Under the pieces are notes generated by a model. The model was not told where the DNA came from and did no database searches. It saw nothing but the letters and a program-made list of their open reading frames with translations. This document shows positions 17,284-26,616 of a DNA stretch of 64,000 nucleotides, piece by piece. The DNA comes from Alphaproteobacteria bacterium (lineage in GTDB: Bacteria; Pseudomonadota; Alphaproteobacteria; Micropepsales; Micropepsaceae): positions 62,001 to 126,000 of the forward strand of contig CANJIS010000005.1 in NCBI GenBank assembly GCA_947474565.1. Reading direction: 5' to 3'. Positions within the stretch are counted from its first letter, which is position 1. Each line of letters starts with the position of its first letter. A program made the translations under genes and the position numbers.

Positions 17284-17808
17284 TTATGGGGCATCCTTGC
17301 GGCAGGCCTGCCACTTCTTGTTGGTCTCGACCAGATCCTTGGGATCATCGGCCTCAAAGCACATGCCGCGCGCCTTCAGCACCATCACCAGCCGGTCACG
17401 CTGATTGCAGACATCGGCGGTGAGAAACTTGCTGGGCATGCCCTTCTGGCATTTTCCGCTCCAATCCGCGACCTGCATCTGCAAAGACTCGATCCGGGCC
17501 TGTTGCCAATTGGACGGCACCGGCGGCGGCACCGGCGCGGTATTGGTCACACCCGGCTTGCGATAGCAGCGCATTTCAATCGCGGGATACAGCATATTGT
17601 GGCACTGGGTCAGCGTGTCCATCTGCAGCGTGCCGTCCAGCAGATAACCCACGCCCTGCATGCAGGCGGCGACATCGCCGCCTTCAATATCGCCGGTCTT
17701 CTGCTTGATCGTCTTTTCGCACTGCGACAGGTCAGACGTGGTATCGGCGCTCGCCGGCATGCATGCCAGCAGCAGAAGCGCCACGCCTGCACCCACGAGC
17801 AGCTTCAT
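17284..17808 (-). CDS. Secreted eight-cysteine protein, first tandem copy
   Basis: 174 residues. The ATG at 17808 overlaps the TGA of the frame-corrected flavoprotein (ATGA), which fixes the start. The signal peptide is MKLLVGAGVALLLLACMPASA; a Cys lies in its core, but the AC-MPASA context does not make a good lipobox. The mature protein has eight cysteines (QCEKT, ACMQGVGY, QCHNM, RCYRKPGV, KCQKG, VCNQR, MCFEA, ACRKD) and a Pro-rich link PVPPPVPSN. It aligns throughout with the next gene. Function unknown; an extracytoplasmic thiol role is suggested only by context. Confidence 0.72.
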   Translation of the reverse strand: MKLLVGAGVALLLLACMPASADTTSDLSQCEKTIKQKTGDIEGGDVAACMQGVGYLLDGTLQMDTLTQCHNMLYPAIEMRCYRKPGVTNTAPVPPPVPSNWQQARIESLQMQVADWSGKCQKGMPSKFLTADVCNQRDRLVMVLKARGMCFEADDPKDLVETNKKWQACRKDAP

Positions 17809-19468
17809 TGCGCCGCTTCCGCAAGGGCCGCGCGTTCGCGCGCCAGATAGGCATGCAGCGCTGACACCACGGTGGAGCCTTCGCCCACCGACGCCGCCAC
17901 CCGCTTGATCGAGCCGCAGCGAATATCGCCCACCGCAAAACGCCGTGGCGGCTGGTGGCCAGCGTGTGGCCGTCACCCTGGCCGGTGATGACAAAGCCCT
18001 TTTCATCCAGCGTCACGCCGGAGCCTTCCAGCCAATCGGTATTGGGATCGGCGCCGATGAACGAAAAGACATGGCGCAGGGGTTGGGAGGTTTCCGCGCC
18101 GTTGTCGCGGTTCTTCCAGCGCACCTGTTCCAGCGCATGGTCGGGGCCGTCCAGCCCGCAAATCTCGGTGCGCAACAGCAATTTGACATTGGGCAGCGCC
18201 AGGATGCGGTCCACCAGATATTGCGACATGGTGTCTTCCAGCCGCCTGCCGCGCACCACCATCCAGAGATTCTTCACTTGCGGCGCCAGATAGACAACTG
18301 CCTGCCCGGCGGAATTGCCCGCGCCGGTCAGCGCGATTTCCTGCCCCGAGCAGAGCCGCGATTCCACCGCGCTGGCCCAATAATGCACGCCGCTGCCTTC
18401 GAAGGCATCGAGATTGGCGATATCCAAGCGCCGGTAGCGCGCCCCGCCCGCCAGCACCAGGCTGCGCGCTTTCACCCGCTCGCCAGTGCCCAGTTTCAAA
18501 TGGAAACGCGCGTCACCGGCCTGATCGGGCAGCAGCTTCATCGCATCGCTGGGAATGGCGATCTCGGCGCCGAATTTCTGCGCCTGATTGTAAGCCCGCG
18601 CCATCAGCGCCATCCCAGAAATACCGGTCGGGAAACCCAGGTAATTCTCGATGCGCCCCGATGCGCCCGCCTGGCCACCGAAACTGCGGCAGTCCAGCAC
18701 CAGCACCGACAGGCCTTCGGACGCGGCATAGACCGCCGCCGCCAGCCCCGCCGGCCCCGCGCCGACAATCACGGAGTCATAAATCACATTCGGGTCGATG
18801 TTTTTCAGCAGCCCGATACAGCGCGCGAATTCGGCTTCAGTGGGGTTGTGCAGAAGCTGCCCGCCAGGGCACAGCACGATCGGCAATTGCTTGACGGCAA
18901 AGCGGCCGACCAAAGTTTGCGCGCAACTGTCATTGGCCGGGTCCAGGCTTCGGTGCGGCTGGCCGTTGCGGGTGAGAAAATTCTCCAGCCGCATCATGTC
19001 GGGGCTGCCATCATTGCCGACCAGGATGGGGCCGCTTTCGCCCTGCTCCAAAAGACCGACCCGGCGCAGGATCAGGGCGCGCATCAGCCGCTCCCCCAAT
19101 TCGGCTTCCTGCACCATCACATCGCGCAGGCCCTTTGCCGCGACCACCACGCCTTCAACATCGGTGGCAGCTTTTGCATCCACCAGCGCAGGGCGGTCTG
19201 ACAATTGCGCCAGCTCACCCAGAAATCCGCCGGGGCCATGTTCGACGATGGTGGCTTGGCTATGGCTGAAGGCGCCGCCCTGGGTCACCGCAATGGTGCC
19301 CTTCAGCACCACCACCAGCCCGGGCGAGTTTTCGCCGGCCTTGACGATGAATTCCCCGGCTGGAAAATGGCGTACCTCGCCGAACCGCTTCAGCCGGGCG
19401 ATATCCATGTCGTCCAGCACGGGAAACATCTGGTCCCGGCGTGCCTCTATGACGGGTCTTTCAGCCAT
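17805..19468 (-). CDS. cNMP-binding / thioredoxin-reductase-like flavoprotein, one apparent frameshift near the C-terminus
   Basis: About 554 residues if one base is restored. Residues 15-130 are a Crp-type cyclic-nucleotide-binding domain (PAGEFIVKAGENSPG, GGFLGELAQLSDRPALVDA). Residues 147-220 resemble a thioredoxin fold without a CxxC pair (ILVGNDGSPDMMRLENF, KQLPIVLCPGG). From 230 onward is a thioredoxin-reductase module with FAD loop GAGPAGLAAAVYAASEG and NADPH loop GAGNSAGQAVVYLA. The redox CxxC of true reductases is replaced by WASA. The raw frame breaks at the A4 run 17937-17940 (TTTT in the gene). With one more T the standard end FAVGDIRCGSIKRVAASVGEG and a TGA at 17805 appear, overlapping the next ATG. 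First gene of the operon. Confidence 0.8.
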
Positions 19469-19761
19469 TGCCTATCCAACCTGAAAAAGCGGGGATGGAA
19501 CAGTCATGCTCTTAAGCCCTGGAAATCACAGCATTTCAGTTCTGCCGACAAGCCGTCAGCCCATATTGAGGGCAGCAAAAGACCCGCGCGTTGATGTCCC
19601 CTCACACGCCCCGCGAGCACCAGCAGATTGCCGCTGTCTTGTTCGATGGCGATTTCGTGACGCTTCATCGGTGCGATCCGGGACAAAGAAAATGGAATTG
19701 CGTCTCCAACCGTACCAAGTTCGCGCGCATACGGACAGCGCCGCCGTCCTACAATGACGCC

Positions 19762-19968
19762 ATGGATTACGAATTCCGATTCTTCCGTGGCCCTGAGTTC
19801 GACGCCATCCACATGACGTCGGTGGAATCGGACGCCGATGCGCTGGAACGCGCCCGCATCTATCTGCGCCAAAATCAAAGCTTCTCGCATGTGGAAGTGC
19901 GGCGGGGCATGTCCTTCATACGCCGGCTGGAAAATGACAGCCTGCCGGGCGAAGCGCCCCTCTTCTAA
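19762..19968 (+). CDS. Small acidic/basic protein of unknown function
   Basis: 68 residues from the ATG at 19762. Begins MDYEFRFFRGPEFDAIHM and contains DADALERARIYLRQNQSF, a pattern seen in short alphaproteobacterial proteins that mix a beta strand, a helix and a second strand. No cysteines, signal peptide or membrane segment. The 293 bases between it and the flavoprotein start hold no convincing gene and presumably contain both promoters. Confidence 0.55.
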   Translation: MDYEFRFFRGPEFDAIHMTSVESDADALERARIYLRQNQSFSHVEVRRGMSFIRRLENDSLPGEAPLF

Positions 19969-20074
19969 AAGAGCAGCCCTCTAACACCCCGAACTGCAAG
20001 CATTTTGCCGATGGTCCGCCACCGGAACCGTCTTCGCGCGTTTAAGACAGACTAGGAAAGCGCGAAGGCCCATT

Positions 20075-20236
20075 ATGACGCATGTCGAATTTGTGATGAT
20101 CCAGCCGCTGGTGGCGCTGATTTTCGGGATTCTGATCCTGATCCTGCCCCGGCTGCTGAATTATCTGATCGCGATCTATCTGATCCTGATCGGCCTGACC
20201 GGCCTGTTCCCCCACCTGTTCACGACCACAACATAA
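20075..20236 (+). CDS. DUF3096 small membrane protein
   Basis: 53 residues, below most gene-finding cut-offs. The sequence MIQPLVALIFGILILILPRL followed by LLNYLIAIYLILIGLTGLFP is diagnostic of the DUF3096 family: two short hydrophobic helices with PRLLNY between them. Inner-membrane location is expected; role unknown. It is 13 bases upstream of the next small gene and likely cotranscribed. Confidence 0.8.
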   Translation: MTHVEFVMIQPLVALIFGILILILPRLLNYLIAIYLILIGLTGLFPHLFTTTT

Positions 20237-20249
20237 AAAGGAGCGTCCC

Positions 20250-20519
20250 ATGACTGCGACCCCCAATGTCGTCCATCCCTCGGGCCAGAAAGTGCCGGAG
20301 CATATCTCGAAGCCGGCCGCGACCAAGGAAGAGAAGATCGACCAGCAGATGGAAGATTCCTTCCCCGCGTCCGACCCGCCGTCCTTCTCCGTGGGCAATC
20401 ACATCATCGGCGCGCCCGTGGCCCGCGAAAGCGAAGCCCCGACCGCCGACTCGGCCGAAGTGAAAGATGCGGAAAAGAAAGTGAAAGACGGCGACGCCAA
20501 GAAGCCGGAAACTTACTAA
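20250..20519 (+). CDS. Small hydrophilic protein with DSFPASDPP motif
   Basis: 89 residues, start preceded by AAAAGGAG. Entirely hydrophilic and probably disordered. It contains IDQQMEDSFPASDPPSF, a short motif found in many small proteobacterial proteins that typically sit next to stress genes. The C-terminal third is Lys/Glu/Asp-rich (AEVKDAEKKVKDGDAKK). Function unknown. A family B repeat follows. Confidence 0.75.
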   Translation: MTATPNVVHPSGQKVPEHISKPAATKEEKIDQQMEDSFPASDPPSFSVGNHIIGAPVARESEAPTADSAEVKDAEKKVKDGDAKKPETY

Positions 20520-20534
20520 CCGTCCCTCAATCCT

Positions 20535-20609
20535 CCATGGCCGGGGTTAACCCGGCCATCCAACTTCGCCGCAACAAAAGTTGGATGGGCGGGTCAAGCC
20601 CGCCCATGG
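20535..20609. repeat. Family B palindromic repeat
   Basis: CCATGGCCGGGGTTAACCCGGCCATCC forms an inner hairpin; ATCCAACTT is repeated inverted as AAGTTGGAT, and the element ends GCCCGCCCATGG. Lies between the DSFPASDPP gene and the convergent DsbD-like gene. Confidence 0.65.
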
Positions 20610-20632
20610 TGATTATCTGGCGATAGCGGCTT

Positions 20633-22696
20633 TCAACTATTCAGCGCGCCCAGCACGCCGGATTCCGTCAGGATCTGCGGCAGGATCACCGGCTTGTCCG
20701 CGCCCGGGGCGAAATACAGATACAGCGGCACGCCATCGCGGCCATTCTCGGCCAGCATCTTGGTGATCGCCTCGTCGCGCTTGGTCCAGTCGGCGACCAT
20801 GTACACGACATTCTTGCTCTTGAACGCGTCCTTGACTGCGGGCCGCGACAGCACCGCCTGTTCATTGACCAGACAGGTGATGCACCAGGCGGCGGTGGCA
20901 TCCACGAACACCGGCTTGCCCGCGTCGCGCAGCGACGCCAGCCGGTCCGGCGTGAATTTGTCGGAGGCCAAAGACGCCGTCGCCGGCGGCGCGGCCATGG
21001 TGGAAAGGGTTGTCAGGCCATACAGCGCCAAAATCAGGATCGCCGCCGCCGCAACCGCACCGGTGATGCGCCCGCGTGTTTCCAGATCGCGGGTAATGCC
21101 CCACAGCCAGGCCGCCATGCCCGCCGCCACAAAGGCCGCCAGCAGCACCGCCACGGCATTGGGACCGGCCTGCTGCGCCAGCACCCAGGTCAGCCACGCC
21201 GCCGCGCCATACATGGGGAAAGCCAGGAATTGCTTCAGCCGCAGCATCCAGGTGCCGGGCTTGGGCAGGAATGACAAGGCGCGGGGGAAGAAGGCCAGAA
21301 TCAGGAACGGCAGGGCAAAGCCCAAGCCCAGCCCCAGGAAGATCAGCATGGACGACACCACGCCTTGCGTCAGGGCATAGCCCAGCGCCGCCGCCATGAA
21401 GGGCGCGGTGCAAGGCGCCGCCACCGCCACGGCCAGCACGCCGGTAAAGAAGGCGCCGACGCCGCCGGACTTGGACGTGAGACTGTCGCCCACCGTCACC
21501 GAACCGAATTCGAACAGGCCGGAAAGATTGAGGCCCACCGCGAAGATCAACAGCGCGAAGTCCGCCACGGCGATGGGGTTCTGCAACTGAAAGCCCCAGC
21601 CCACGGATTCGCCGCCCTGGCGGAGCAGCGCGATCACCAGACCGAAGGCCAAAAAGCTCAGCACCGCACCGGCGGAATAGGAAAGCCCCTCTTTGCGCGC
21701 TTCGCCGCCACCACCGCCATAAGAGGCCAGCGACAACGCCTTCATCGCCAGGATGGGCAGCACGCAGGGCATGGCGTTCAGGATCAAGCCGCCGATAAAG
21801 GCGAACAGCACCGCCAGCAACAAGGTCGTCTCACCCGCACCAGCGCCGCCGCTGCCCGCATCCGGCACCACGCCCACCGGCGCGTCCACCGTCAGCGCCT
21901 GCACCGATTTGTCGGACGAGGTCATCACCAGCACGCCGGAAAGATTGCCGCTGATGATCGCCTTGTCCGCCGCCGTCAGCTTCAGCACCAGCCCATCCTT
22001 GGCGAACGCCATGGCCTGGGGGGCGGTGCCTTTGATGAGGCCGCTCTTCAAGGGAAAGAAAACCGCATCCACCGGATGCGCCGCCGCCAGGGCGGGCGCT
22101 TCCACATAAAGAGAAAGGTTCGGGCCCGAGGCCGCATAGGTCAGCTTCCAGGGCGAGGTCACCGGCAGCGCCGCGCGGGCATCGGCGAAATCTTTTGCGA
22201 CGGCAGGATCAGCAGCGCCGTCGCCAATCTTCATCGGGATGGAAAGACCGGTGTCCTGCGGAATGCAAATCTCTTTGCACACCAGGAAATGCGCCTGGCC
22301 CTTCAGGGTGACACTGCCGCCAACCTTGGCGTCAGCCGGCACGGTGAGATTGGCCAGCAGCGTCGCCTTGCCCTCATAGCCGAAATCCATGAACGGGCCG
22401 ACCGGCAGGCGCTTGGGCGTCGGCCATTCAAACGCGCCCGCCGTCCAGCCTGCGGGCAGCGTCCAGTCCATGCTGGTGGCCTGGCCGACATCGCCCGGAT
22501 TGATCCAGTAAGTGTGCCAGCCGCTCGCGATGCTCTGCTCCACCGCCACGGTGACGGTGCCACCGGGCTTGGCCGTCGCCTGTTCGGCGATCAGCCGGGC
22601 CGTGACCTTGGGCGGACCCGCGCCGGGGTCTTCTTGCGTCCAGGCAGGGGCAGCAAAAGCCAACAGGAACGCAGCGGAAAGTGCGAAACGTTTCAT
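20633..22696 (-). CDS. DsbD/ScsB-like transmembrane thiol-disulfide interchange protein
   Basis: 687 residues from the ATG at 22696, which opens the signal peptide MKRFALSAAFLLAFAAPAWT. Residues 30-270 are a periplasmic DsbD-alpha/ScsB-type domain with a cysteine pair in FLVCKEICIPQD. Then come about eight transmembrane helices with the two redox cysteines of the DsbD beta domain, NAMPCVLPIL and AAPCTAPFM. The C-terminal periplasmic thioredoxin-like domain has CxxC in AAWCITCLVNEQ. DsbD-type proteins pass electrons from cytoplasmic thioredoxin to periplasmic substrates. The long N-terminal domain favours the ScsB subgroup. Divergent from rsmD across 61 bases; no scsC or scsD gene is adjacent. 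Confidence 0.87.
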   Translation of the reverse strand: MKRFALSAAFLLAFAAPAWTQEDPGAGPPKVTARLIAEQATAKPGGTVTVAVEQSIASGWHTYWINPGDVGQATSMDWTLPAGWTAGAFEWPTPKRLPVGPFMDFGYEGKATLLANLTVPADAKVGGSVTLKGQAHFLVCKEICIPQDTGLSIPMKIGDGAADPAVAKDFADARAALPVTSPWKLTYAASGPNLSLYVEAPALAAAHPVDAVFFPLKSGLIKGTAPQAMAFAKDGLVLKLTAADKAIISGNLSGVLVMTSSDKSVQALTVDAPVGVVPDAGSGGAGAGETTLLLAVLFAFIGGLILNAMPCVLPILAMKALSLASYGGGGGEARKEGLSYSAGAVLSFLAFGLVIALLRQGGESVGWGFQLQNPIAVADFALLIFAVGLNLSGLFEFGSVTVGDSLTSKSGGVGAFFTGVLAVAVAAPCTAPFMAAALGYALTQGVVSSMLIFLGLGLGFALPFLILAFFPRALSFLPKPGTWMLRLKQFLAFPMYGAAAWLTWVLAQQAGPNAVAVLLAAFVAAGMAAWLWGITRDLETRGRITGAVAAAAILILALYGLTTLSTMAAPPATASLASDKFTPDRLASLRDAGKPVFVDATAAWCITCLVNEQAVLSRPAVKDAFKSKNVVYMVADWTKRDEAITKMLAENGRDGVPLYLYFAPGADKPVILPQILTESGVLGALNS

Positions 22697-22757
22697 GGCC
22701 GCCCTATACCATCCTTCCCCGTCCGCCGCTAATGTCCGCGCCCTTAACGAGGTTTTG

Positions 22758-23324
22758 ATGCGGGTTTCTGGCGGAAATTTGGGGGGACGGCGGCTGGTCG
22801 CGCCTGCCGATGAGGGGGTGCGCCCGACCTTGGACAAAACCCGCCAGGCGATTTTCAACATCCTGGCGCACAAGGATTTCGGCATCGATTTCACGCTGGA
22901 CGGCGTGGCGGTGGCCGACCTGTTCGCCGGCACGGGGGCGCTGGGCATCGAAGCGATCTCGCGCGGAGCGAAATTCTGCCTGTTCGTGGATGACAATGCG
23001 GACAGCCGCGCCCTGCAGCGCGAAAATGTCGAAGCGCTGGGCCTGACCGGCGTCACCAAAATCTGGCGGCGCGATGCCACCGATCTGGGCCCGCTGGGCA
23101 CAGGCGCGGGCGGACCGTTCGGTCTGGTGTTTCTCGATCCGCCCTATCTCAAAAACCTGATCCCGCGCGCGTTGAAAAGCCTGAAGGACGGCGGCTGGCT
23201 GACGGATAACGCGCTGCTGCTGGCGGAAACGAGCAAAGGCGAAGACATCGCGGCGGAAGGTTTTGAAATTCTCGACTGCCGCAGCTATGGCGAGACGGAG
23301 ATTCATTTTCTGACGATAAAATAA
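22758..23324 (+). CDS. rsmD: 16S rRNA (guanine(966)-N2)-methyltransferase RsmD
   Basis: 188 residues from the ATG at 22758, preceded by GAGG. Class I SAM methyltransferase with the RsmD pattern: N-terminal RVSGGNLGGRRL and RPTLDKTRQAIFNIL, SAM loop VADLFAGTGALGIEAISRG, and the catalytic LVFLDPPYLKNL motif (DPPY) for N2 methylation of G966 in 16S rRNA. Length is typical. A complete family A repeat follows directly. Confidence 0.93.
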   Translation: MRVSGGNLGGRRLVAPADEGVRPTLDKTRQAIFNILAHKDFGIDFTLDGVAVADLFAGTGALGIEAISRGAKFCLFVDDNADSRALQRENVEALGLTGVTKIWRRDATDLGPLGTGAGGPFGLVFLDPPYLKNLIPRALKSLKDGGWLTDNALLLAETSKGEDIAAEGFEILDCRSYGETEIHFLTIK

Positions 23325-23326
23325 GA

Positions 23327-23480
23327 TGTCATTCCCGGCGAGTGAGGCGCGGTACGCGCCGAACGAGGGAAGGGAACCCAGGTCTATCTAGCGAACCGGT
23401 TTCACCGCCTGGGTCGTTCATACGCTGCCGCTATGAACTCCCTCGCTCAGGCTTCGCCTTCGCTCGCCGGGGATGACAAG
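23327..23480. repeat. Family A dispersed repeat, complete copy
   Basis: Left arm TGTCATTCCCGGCGAGTGAGG...GGGAACCCAGG and right arm CGCCTGGGT...CTCGCCGGGGATGACA, in inverted orientation, with an internal GAACCGGTTTC. Fills the gap between rsmD and the convergent mutL. Confidence 0.75.
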
Positions 23481-23485
23481 TGGGA

Positions 23486-25273
23486 CTAACGCCGCCCGAA
23501 CAGCTTCTCGATATCCGACAGCTTCAATTCCACATAGGTCGGCCGGCCGTGATTGCACTGGCCGGAATGGGGTGTGGCTTCCATTTCGCGTAAGAGCGCG
23601 TTCATCTCTTCCGCATTCAGCCGCCGCCCGGCGCGCACGCTCATATGGCAGGCCAGCGTGCCGGACACTTCCTCCAGCCGCTCTTTCAGAGACAAGGCAT
23701 TGCCGCTTTCGGCGATTTCATCCGCCAGGTCGCGGATCAGGCCTTTCACATCCAGCTTGCCCAGCATGGCGGGGACTTCGCGCACCATCACGGCATCGGG
23801 CCCGAACGCTTCCACCACCAGGCCCAGCTCGGCCAGCTCGTCCATCCGGCTCGACAGGCGCGTGACTTCCGACGGGTCCAGGTCCACCACTTCGGGGATC
23901 AGCAAAGGCTGGCGCGCCACGCCGCCATTGCTGAGCGCCTTCTTCATCCGTTCATAGACCAGCCGCTCATGCGCGGCATGCTGATCGACGATCACAATGC
24001 CGTCAGCGGTCTGGGCCACGACATAGGTTTCATGCAATTGCGCCCGGGCGATGCCCAAGGGCGACTCCGCCACATAGTCCGCCGGAGCCTCTTCCACCCG
24101 CGCCGACAGAGTTGGGCCAGATTCACCAAACAGCGGCGCGACATTCGAAGCGGGCCAATTGCGCGCGCGGGCCGCATAGCCAACGCCGGAAAAATTCGGG
24201 CTCTGCCGCTGCAACGCGGACAGCGCCGCCCCTGCCACCGTGGTGGAAGCGCGATGACCGGCCTCGTTCAAGGCATATTTCAACGCGCCAACAATGAGGC
24301 CGCGCACCAACCCGGCATCCTGGAAGCGCACTTCGGTCTTGGCGGGATGCACATTCACGTCCACGAAGGCCGGGTCGCAATCGACAAACAGCGCCAGCGC
24401 CGGATGGCGGTCGCGCGCCAGGAAATCGGCATAGGCGCCGCGCACCGCACCGATCAGCAGCTTGTCGCGCACCGGGCGGCCATTGACGAACAGGAACTGC
24501 ATCTGGGCATTGGCGCGATTGTAGGTGGGCAGCCCGGCATAACCCGACAGCCGCACGCCTTCGCGGTTGGCATCCACCTTCACGGCATTGTCCTGAAACT
24601 CGCGGCCCATGATCTGGCCCAGGCGCTTCAAGCGGCCTTCGAAAAGATCGGCTTCGGCGGGAAGATCGAGCGCCTTGCGCCCATCCAGGGTCAGATGAAA
24701 CGCCACATCGGGCCGCGCCATCGCCAGGCGCTTGACGATATCGGTGGTGGCGAGATCTTCCGAGCGCGAGGATTTGAGAAATTTCAGCCGCGCCGGGGTG
24801 GCGTAAAACAATTCGCGCACTTCCACGCGTGTGCCGTGCTGGCCGGACCCGCGAAACCCGGTGGGGCGCGGGCCGGTGAGCTTGCCGCCTTCCACCCGTA
24901 TTTCGCGCGCTTCGCCGCTGGCGGTGCGGCTCAAGATCGCCAGCCGCGACACCGCGCCGATGGAGGGCAAGGCCTCGCCGCGAAAACCCAAGGTTTCGAT
25001 ATGCGAAAGATCGTCTTCGCCGTTGCGCGCCGGCAATTTGGACGTGGCGTGGCGTTCGATGGCAAGCACCAGGTCACCCGCCTCCATGCCGCTGCCATTG
25101 TCTTCCACCAGGATCAGGTCGGCGCCGCCATTGGACGCCGCCACTTCGATGCGGGTGGCCCCCGCATCCAGCGCGTTCTCGACCAATTCCTTCACCGCCG
25201 CAGCGGGCCGTTCCACCACTTCGCCTGCAGCGATGCGGTTGACCGTGCCTTCGCTGAGACGGCGAATGGCCAT
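23486..25273 (-). CDS. mutL: DNA mismatch repair protein MutL
   Basis: 595 residues. N-terminal GHKL ATPase: [21 protein letters not shown] (motif I), [21 protein letters not shown] and THIE-type [17 protein letters not shown], then [14 protein letters not shown], all standard for MutL residues 1-330. The C-terminal dimerisation domain spans about 410-595 ([45 protein letters not shown]) and ends [21 protein letters not shown]. The [11 protein letters not shown] and CNHGRPT segments resemble those of endonuclease-type MutL. MutL links mismatch recognition to strand incision. It starts two bases after the pgi stop, forming an operon. Confidence 0.96.
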   Translation of the reverse strand: MAIRRLSEGTVNRIAAGEVVERPAAAVKELVENALDAGATRIEVAASNGGADLILVEDNGSGMEAGDLVLAIERHATSKLPARNGEDDLSHIETLGFRGEALPSIGAVSRLAILSRTASGEAREIRVEGGKLTGPRPTGFRGSGQHGTRVEVRELFYATPARLKFLKSSRSEDLATTDIVKRLAMARPDVAFHLTLDGRKALDLPAEADLFEGRLKRLGQIMGREFQDNAVKVDANREGVRLSGYAGLPTYNRANAQMQFLFVNGRPVRDKLLIGAVRGAYADFLARDRHPALALFVDCDPAFVDVNVHPAKTEVRFQDAGLVRGLIVGALKYALNEAGHRASTTVAGAALSALQRQSPNFSGVGYAARARNWPASNVAPLFGESGPTLSARVEEAPADYVAESPLGIARAQLHETYVVAQTADGIVIVDQHAAHERLVYERMKKALSNGGVARQPLLIPEVVDLDPSEVTRLSSRMDELAELGLVVEAFGPDAVMVREVPAMLGKLDVKGLIRDLADEIAESGNALSLKERLEEVSGTLACHMSVRAGRRLNAEEMNALLREMEATPHSGQCNHGRPTYVELKLSDIEKLFGRR

Positions 25274-25275
25274 GC

Positions 25276-26550
25276 CTAGCCTTCACCGAGATACTGGCGC
25301 GCCAGTACCTTGCCTTCTTCCACGCCGGGCTGGTCAAACGGGTCCACGCCCATCAACTGGCCCATCAGCATGGTCTCCAGCATGAAATGCATCATCAGCG
25401 CGCCCATGCTGAATTCGTTCACCGCCGTCACATGCAGCCCGCGCACCGGGCGGCCATTCTTGAACAGGGTCTGGGCGGTGGCACGGCGTTCCGCATCCAC
25501 CAGATCACCCAGCTTCTTGCCCGCCAGGTAATCGAGCTTCAGCGATTTCGCAGCCGCGCGTGGTGCGGTGGCGCCCTTGCCTTTCATGTCCACGCTCAGG
25601 ATCGTGAACAGTGCATTGCCCGGGCCATCGCGGAAAAGCTGCAACTGGCTGTGCTGATCCACCGGCCCCAGCACCGACACGGGCGTCGAGCCCTTGCCGT
25701 CCTTGCCCAGGCTCTCGGCCCACAATTGCCGCCACCAGCCGCCGAACACGGCAAGCTTGTCGACATAGGGCCACAGCACCGTGGTCGCCAGCTTGTCCTG
25801 CTGCGCCAGCGCATGATGCAGCGCCGCGCCCACAGCGGCGGGCACCTCGCCTGCGCTTTTCGCCGCCAGTGCTTGGTTCAGCACCGCGCCCGCGCCCGCG
25901 CGCAACGCCTTCACATCAAGGCCCATCAGAATGGCAGGCAGCAAGCCCACCATGGTCAGCACCGAATAGCGCCCGCCCACACCCAACGGGTGATCCAGCC
26001 GCGACGCGCCGATGCCATCGGCAAAATCGCCCAGGATGCTTTTCTTCGGCTCGGTGATGATTGTGAAATGCTTCTTCAGGGATTTGACGCCCGCCTTCTT
26101 TAAGGCCTCCGCCGCCGTCAGCACCTGCATCAGGGTTTCAGCGGTGCCGCCGGATTTGGAGATGGCGATGAAATGGGTCTTCTTCAGGTCGAAGCGCTTT
26201 AAAGCCGCATCCCAGGAAAAAGGATCGGGATTGTCGTGGAATTCCACGGTCGCATTTTTCGCCAGCGCCGTGAGCGCCTGGCCGCCCAGGCTGGAGCCGC
26301 CAATGCCCAGCACCGCAACAGTCTTGGCATTGATACCGGCGGCCACCTTCTGCGCCGCCTTGATGTCGTCTGTCCGCGCCGGAATGCCCAGCAGCTCCAA
26401 TTTCTTTCCAGCGGCCTGATCCTTCAGCCACACCAGCGCGTCCTGAGCGCGCGTCAAGGAAGCCTCGTAAACCGAAGCGGGCGGCGCCCCTTTGCCGGAA
26501 AGGGCGAGGCTGAGGGATTGAAAAAGGGGGGATTTTTTTGAATCGGGCAT
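25276..26550 (-). CDS. pgi: Glucose-6-phosphate isomerase
   Basis: 424 residues, shorter than the ~550-residue E. coli enzyme and of the compact bacterial type. SIS folds contain [12 protein letters not shown] and [16 protein letters not shown], matching phosphosugar-binding loops, and [16 protein letters not shown]. The conserved catalytic Glu/Lys region includes [16 protein letters not shown]. The enzyme interconverts glucose-6-phosphate and fructose-6-phosphate. The C-terminus ends [20 protein letters not shown], with the expected final Lys segment. Directly upstream of mutL on the same strand. Confidence 0.93.
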   Translation of the reverse strand: MPDSKKSPLFQSLSLALSGKGAPPASVYEASLTRAQDALVWLKDQAAGKKLELLGIPARTDDIKAAQKVAAGINAKTVAVLGIGGSSLGGQALTALAKNATVEFHDNPDPFSWDAALKRFDLKKTHFIAISKSGGTAETLMQVLTAAEALKKAGVKSLKKHFTIITEPKKSILGDFADGIGASRLDHPLGVGGRYSVLTMVGLLPAILMGLDVKALRAGAGAVLNQALAAKSAGEVPAAVGAALHHALAQQDKLATTVLWPYVDKLAVFGGWWRQLWAESLGKDGKGSTPVSVLGPVDQHSQLQLFRDGPGNALFTILSVDMKGKGATAPRAAAKSLKLDYLAGKKLGDLVDAERRATAQTLFKNGRPVRGLHVTAVNEFSMGALMMHFMLETMLMGQLMGVDPFDQPGVEEGKVLARQYLGEG

Positions 26551-26616
26551 GGGGTCACTCTATCAGAGGGTTCAAACGGAATTCCGCCCCCCGGCGCCCC
26601 ATCAACAGCTAGAAAA

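Noticed and set aside
19504-19890. Minus-strand frame of 128 codons before the flavoprotein
   Set aside because: No start signal or family, and it overlaps a more plausible small plus-strand gene.
20028-20047. GGAACC followed by CGTT upstream of the DUF3096 gene as an EcfG promoter
   Set aside because: Only about ten bases separate the two elements; the consensus requires 16-17.
21365-22732. 455-codon frame opposite the DsbD-like gene
   Set aside because: Antisense to a protein with all expected redox cysteines; composition typical of a shadow.
23645-25279. 544-codon frame opposite mutL
   Set aside because: MutL motifs are complete on the other strand; the antisense product has no recognisable fold.
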